Translations under genes and position numbers: made by a program
NCBI GenBank assembly: GCA_028709105.1
Contig: JAQVYD010000039.1
Coordinates: 1 to 10,292 of the forward strand
Direction: 5' to 3'
DNA length: 10,292 nt
Origin: Clostridia bacterium
Lineage (GTDB): Bacteria; Bacillota; Peptococcia; DRI-13; DTU073
In this document: one piece after another, positions 7,899 through 10,292 of the stretch
How the letters are laid out: every line of letters starts with the position of its first letter
Numbering within the stretch: position 1 is the first letter of the stretch
The notes under the pieces: model-generated
What the model saw: only the letters and a program-made list of their open reading frames with translations
What the model was told of the DNA's origin: nothing
Databases searched by the model: none

Positions 7899-7928
7899 AT
7901 TATATCATAACTTTACTCACAGTGACAA
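7899..7928 (-). promoter_or_regulatory. Promoter for yqzL - T-box - pheST
   Basis: TTGTCA (7923-7928), an 18-base spacer and a perfect TATAAT (7899-7904) form a strong sigma-A type promoter. It begins three bases after the methyltransferase stop codon. Transcription would start near 7892, about 30 bases before the yqzL start. No better promoter is visible between yqzL and the T-box. Confidence 0.85.
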
Positions 7929-7930
7929 GC

Positions 7931-8740
7931 CTAAGAAAAAAGTGTTCTTTGTCTAATAATTTCATAAGTAAGAATACCACAAGCAACAGCCGCATTAAGC
8001 GACTCGGCCTCATTCCTTAAAGGGATTTTCACCCTGACCTCAGCATCTTCCGGTTTTATCGTAAGAAAGCCTCGCGCTTCATTCCCGATAAGCAGGGCCA
8101 CTCTTTCCGGATATTTTACCGCAAAATGACTTTGCTCTGCCTGCAAATCACCGGCCACAAACTGAAACCGCTCTTGCTTACACCACCGCCGCAGGGAAAG
8201 CCAATCTACCCCGGTAACGACCGGCACATGAAATACCCCTCCCATGGTCGCCCGAATTGTTTTGCTATTATAAGGTTCCACCGTCCCCGCTAAACAAAAA
8301 AGAGCATCAACCCCAGCCGCCCAAGCTGTACGCCAAATTGTTCCTAAGTTTCCGGGATCCTGCAAACCATCAAGAATCAAAATTAACCCCTTTTTTATCT
8401 TGAGGTCCGTCAAAGAAAATTTTTCCTGCCGGGCAACTCCCACAATACCCTGAGGCGACTCTGTTTCAGCCAAGGCTTTAAGTATTTCTCTCTTGATCTG
8501 AAAATGACGAAAAGAACCTTTTTCTATTTGCCTAAATAATTCTTGACCTCGTTCTGAACTAAACAGAGTTTCCTCCACAAAAACTTCTTCTAAGCAACTG
8601 GCCCTCACGGCCTCCTCAACTAATCTTATTCCTTCAATCAAAAAAAGTCCTGTTTTTTCACGGAACTTTTTTTGGTGCAGCTTACACCTTTCTTTAAGCA
8701 GAGAATTTTGTCGCGAAGAGATTATCTCCACATCTTTCAC
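7931..8740 (-). CDS. SpoU/TrmH family RNA 2'-O-methyltransferase (YsgA-like)
   Basis: This is a SPOUT-superfamily enzyme that transfers a methyl group from S-adenosylmethionine to a ribose 2'-OH in rRNA or tRNA; its exact target cannot be read from the sequence. Numbered from an upstream ATG at 8770, an N-terminal substrate-binding domain covers about 37-113. The trefoil-knot motifs follow: motif 1 DPGNLGTIWRTAWAAG (138-153), motif 2 LLIGNEARGF (226-235) and motif 3 IPLRNEAESLNAAVA (249-263). The two Trp in motif 1 are unusual, and RNEAESLN replaces the commoner G.AESLN. The start is uncertain. ATG 8770 has no spaced ribosome binding site and lies 15 bases after a terminator. GTG at 8740 (chosen, MKDVEIISSRQN) or GTG at 8731 aligns better with YsgA-type proteins. 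No separate promoter is obvious, so read-through from rplT is likely. Confidence 0.92.
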   Translation of the reverse strand: MKDVEIISSRQNSLLKERCKLHQKKFREKTGLFLIEGIRLVEEAVRASCLEEVFVEETLFSSERGQELFRQIEKGSFRHFQIKREILKALAETESPQGIVGVARQEKFSLTDLKIKKGLILILDGLQDPGNLGTIWRTAWAAGVDALFCLAGTVEPYNSKTIRATMGGVFHVPVVTGVDWLSLRRWCKQERFQFVAGDLQAEQSHFAVKYPERVALLIGNEARGFLTIKPEDAEVRVKIPLRNEAESLNAAVACGILTYEIIRQRTLFS

Positions 8741-8784
8741 CCAACCTATCCCAACCTGTTTTAAAAACATCCCGCCCAGACAGA

Positions 8785-8820
8785 TACAAAGAAAGATGAC
8801 CCTAACCAGTCATCTTTTCT
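8785..8820 (-). terminator. Terminator after rplT
   Basis: A perfect 9-bp inverted repeat AAAGATGAC / GTCATCTTT (8792-8800 with 8809-8817) with an 8-base loop lies 17 bases after the rplT stop codon. It is followed on the minus strand by TTTCTTTG. The T run is interrupted, so some read-through to the methyltransferase is plausible. Confidence 0.78.
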
Positions 8821-8834
8821 CTTATGATAAAAAT

Positions 8835-9188
8835 CTACGCATTTTCTTTAGCTACTTCAACCAACTGATTAAAGGCATTAAGGTCATTAACAGCCAGATC
8901 AGCTAATACTTTACGATTAACCTTCACACCGGCGTTCTTCAAACCACAAATAAACCGACTATAAGACATTCCATTAAGACGCGTAGCCGCATTTATTCTG
9001 GCAATCCATAACTTACGGAAATCCCCTTTACGCTTTTTTCTATGTGCATAGGCGTAGGTTAAAGACTTCATTACCTGTTCATGAGCCGGTCTATACAGTT
9101 TAGACTTGGCCCCGCGATAACCTTTAGCCAATTTAAGCACCTTTTTATGTCTACGCCTAGTGGTAAACCCACCTTTTACCCTTGACAT
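8835..9188 (-). CDS. rplT: 50S ribosomal protein L20
   Basis: L20 binds 23S rRNA, is needed early in 50S assembly, and in Bacillus also represses its own operon through the leader RNA. The 117-residue product is full length. It has the basic N-terminal tail (SRVKGGFTTRRRHKKVLK), then KLAKGYRGAKSKLYRPA (about 20-36), HRKKRKGDFRKLWIARINAA in the middle, and a globular C-terminal RNA-binding half. I chose the ATG at 9188, eight bases after an AAGGGGG ribosome binding site; the GTG immediately before it (9191) is also possible. The usual second residue Pro is Ser here. It is the third gene of infC-rpmI-rplT, 31 bases after rpmI. Confidence 0.98.
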   Translation of the reverse strand: MSRVKGGFTTRRRHKKVLKLAKGYRGAKSKLYRPAHEQVMKSLTYAYAHRKKRKGDFRKLWIARINAATRLNGMSYSRFICGLKNAGVKVNRKVLADLAVNDLNAFNQLVEVAKENA

Positions 9189-9219
9189 CACAAAAACCCC
9201 CTTCTATATCTAAGCTTTT

Positions 9220-9417
9220 TTACTTATAAGGAATCAATTTACTAACACGTTGAGCATCTGGAGCACTCATGATCGCTGCCTTTCTAAGATTACGTTTTCT
9301 CTTTGTTGTCTTTTTAGCTAAAATATGACTTTTAAAAGCATGAAATCTTTTTATTTTACCGGTTGCCGTAACCTTAAAACGCTTTGCTGCTCCACGATGA
9401 GTTTTCATTTTTGGCAT
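9220..9417 (-). CDS. rpmI: 50S ribosomal protein L35
   Basis: L35 is a small, very basic 50S protein. The 65-residue product has the standard start MPKMKTHRGAAKRFKVTATG and the KSHILAKKTTKRKRNLRK basic stretch (about 29-46). It ends in LIPYK, and its length matches the family. The ATG at 9417 is chosen over an in-frame start at 9438 because MPKMKTH is the conserved N-terminus and GAGGGGG lies ten bases upstream. The gene sits between infC and rplT in the conserved order, 23 bases after infC. Confidence 0.97.
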   Translation of the reverse strand: MPKMKTHRGAAKRFKVTATGKIKRFHAFKSHILAKKTTKRKRNLRKAAIMSAPDAQRVSKLIPYK

Positions 9418-9440
9418 AAGAATATATCCCCCTCTCAACT

Positions 9441-9953
9441 TTAACCCTGTTTTGGTGATAAAAACATCGTCATATTCTTGCCCTCTAATTTAGGATGTTT
9501 TTCCACTACAGCATAATCACTAACCATCTCTACAACTTTTTCCAAAAGCTCCCGCCCTAATTCAGGATGAGATACTTCCCGACCTCTAAACATAATCGTT
9601 ACTTTAACTTTATCTCCATCCTCAAGAAAGCGAATCGCATTCCTTGTTTTTACTTGAAAATCGTGAGTTTCTATGTTTGGACGTAGTTTTACTTCTTTGA
9701 CATTAATCACGCGCTGTTTTTTGCGCGCCTCTTTTTCTCTTTTACTTTGTTCGTATTTAAATCTCCCGATATCCATAATCTTACATACCGGAGGTTTCGC
9801 ATTAGGGGCAATTTCCACTAAATCCAACCCCTTACTTAAAGCTATTTTCATAGCTTCTTTAGGCGACATAATCCCTAATTGCTCACCAGTTTCACTAACC
9901 AAACGAACCTCTCTACTCCGAATCCTCTCGTTTACCCGTAACTCTTTACTTAT
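9441..9953 (-). CDS. infC: Translation initiation factor IF-3, probable AUA start
   Basis: IF-3 binds the 30S subunit, keeps subunits apart and checks the start codon and initiator tRNA. The frame shows the N-domain (SKELRVNERIRSREVRL, then GEQLGIMSPKEAMKIA), the linker RFKYEQSKREKEARKKQR, and the C-domain (NVKEVKLRPNIETHDFQVKT to KNMTMFLSPKQG). An ATG in frame at 9983 would add MRQKIWRCKV, but it has no ribosome binding site and directly follows the attenuator's T run. The only good site, GGAGGTG (9961-9967), lies within that extension, seven bases before an ATA at 9953. Starting there gives 170 residues beginning (M)SKELRVNE, equivalent to the Bacillus/Geobacillus protein (SKDFIINE), whose infC start is also rare (AUU). 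Rare starts at infC allow IF-3 to repress its own translation. First gene of infC-rpmI-rplT. Confidence 0.96.
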   Translation of the reverse strand: MSKELRVNERIRSREVRLVSETGEQLGIMSPKEAMKIALSKGLDLVEIAPNAKPPVCKIMDIGRFKYEQSKREKEARKKQRVINVKEVKLRPNIETHDFQVKTRNAIRFLEDGDKVKVTIMFRGREVSHPELGRELLEKVVEMVSDYAVVEKHPKLEGKNMTMFLSPKQG

Positions 9954-9960
9954 AACCTTA

Positions 9961-9967
9961 CACCTCC
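9961..9967 (-). promoter_or_regulatory. Ribosome binding site that decides the infC start
   Basis: GGAGGTG is a near-perfect match to the 16S anti-Shine-Dalgarno sequence. The next bases are TAAGGTT and then ATA at 9953. No ATG, GTG or TTG lies in frame at a usable distance downstream. Confidence 0.85.
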
Positions 9968-10114
9968 AAATTTTTTGCCTCATAAAGAAAAAAGGCAGGA
10001 TTTTACCATCCGCCTTTAAACAATTACTATGTTTTACGATAACCTTACTAACTAATTTGTCGTAAGGTGAGAAGCGGACGGCTTCTACTTGTTTCTTTAT
10101 ATTTTTACCTTATT
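9968..10114 (-). promoter_or_regulatory. L20-type leader RNA of infC-rpmI-rplT
   Basis: The untranslated leader resembles the Firmicute L20 leader, in which L20 protein promotes premature termination. It has an AGAAGC/GCTTCT hairpin (10070-10086) followed by CACCTTACGACAAA. CCTTAC pairs with GTAAGG (10062-10067 with 10043-10048), while the overlapping TTACGA can instead pair with TCGTAA (10060-10065 with 10034-10039). A terminator (9984-10017) ends the leader. The assignment rests on position and on the remembered CCGCTTCTCACCT signature, not on a covariance search. Confidence 0.8.
9984..10017 (-). terminator. Attenuator terminator in the infC leader
   Basis: AAAGGC pairs with GCCTTT and GGAT with ATCC around a GGTAAA loop, with one bulged T, in 9991-10017. 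TTTCTTT follows, prolonging the T run of the stem. It ends immediately before the ATG at 9983, so it must be read through for infC to be expressed. Confidence 0.87.
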
Positions 10115-10143
10115 ATTGTAACAAGTATTTTCGCTAATGTCAA
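10115..10143 (-). promoter_or_regulatory. Promoter of infC-rpmI-rplT
   Basis: A perfect TTGACA (10138-10143), a 17-base spacer and TACAAT (10115-10120) form a near-consensus sigma-A promoter. It lies 18 bases after the thrS stop codon. The predicted RNA start is near 10108, giving a leader of about 155 bases before the AUA start of infC. Confidence 0.9.
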
Positions 10144-10161
10144 TTTTAACAAGAGAAAAAA

Positions 10162-10292
10162 CTATAATTTTTTTTCTATTTCTGCCTGAAGTGCCTTTTT
10201 AAACTCGCCGAAAGCGACCGTGCCTTGATCACCCTCTTTTCTGGCACGCAGGGAAACAGTACCCTCTGCCATCTCTTTATCTCCCACTACAA
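10162..10292 (-). CDS. thrS: Threonine--tRNA ligase, C-terminal end only
   Basis: Only the last 42 codons and the TAG stop are in the window; the gene enters from the right edge. The segment reads VVGDKEMAEGTVSLRARKEG and then DQGTVAFGEFKKAL, the final part of the anticodon-binding domain (HGTP_anticodon) of class II ThrRS. The motif VVGDKE followed by a basic RARKEGD stretch is characteristic of ThrS. thrS directly before infC-rpmI-rplT is a common bacterial gene order. No strong terminator is seen between its stop and the infC promoter, only an all-A/T inverted repeat, so some read-through is possible. Confidence 0.93.
   Translation of the reverse strand, partial: VVGDKEMAEGTVSLRARKEGDQGTVAFGEFKKALQAEIEKKL

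Noticed and set aside
9673..10065. 130-codon plus-strand frame across infC and its leader
   Set aside because: It runs antisense through infC, the attenuator and the L20-type leader, all strongly supported on the minus strand.
10145..10172. A-run/T-run inverted repeat at the thrS stop codon as a terminator
   Set aside because: The stem is nearly all A-T pairs with no G-C core, so it is too weak to call.

Overview
The window is a stretch of bacterial core genome, about 40% G+C by eye, with every supported gene on the minus strand. Four signs point to a Firmicute, most likely a clostridial (Peptococcales-type) one. These are a phenylalanine T-box in front of pheST, an L20-type leader in front of infC-rpmI-rplT, strong AGGAGG ribosome binding sites with frequent TTG starts, and the gene set itself (mutS2, zapA, a YqzL-like small protein). 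The species cannot be named from the sequence alone.

Reading in the direction of transcription (right to left): the last 42 codons of thrS (10162-10292) are followed by a consensus promoter and an L20-type leader ending in an attenuator hairpin (9984-10143). Next come infC, which appears to use a rare AUA start at 9953, then rpmI, rplT and a terminator (8785-8820). A SpoU/TrmH-type RNA methyltransferase follows (7931-8740). A second strong promoter at its stop codon drives a 30-codon yqzL-like gene, a T-box with a UUC (Phe) specifier, and pheS-pheT. After pheT come zapA, a long NIF3-family protein, a terminator, a possible promoter, and mutS2. The mutS2 gene runs off the left edge with only its last few codons missing.

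Most genes serve translation: two aminoacyl-tRNA synthetases, initiation factor 3, two 50S proteins and an RNA methylase. MutS2 may belong with them, since its best-studied Bacillus relative splits collided ribosomes. ZapA links the cluster to cell division. Control works through RNA: a predicted L20-responsive attenuator for IF3-L35-L20, and uncharged tRNA-Phe sensing for PheST.

I found no mobile element, CRISPR array, tRNA or rRNA gene, and nothing that amounts to a new system. The points most worth checking are the AUA start of infC, the tiny yqzL-like gene transcribed ahead of the T-box, the competing helices in the L20 leader, and a departure from the usual Smr motif in MutS2.
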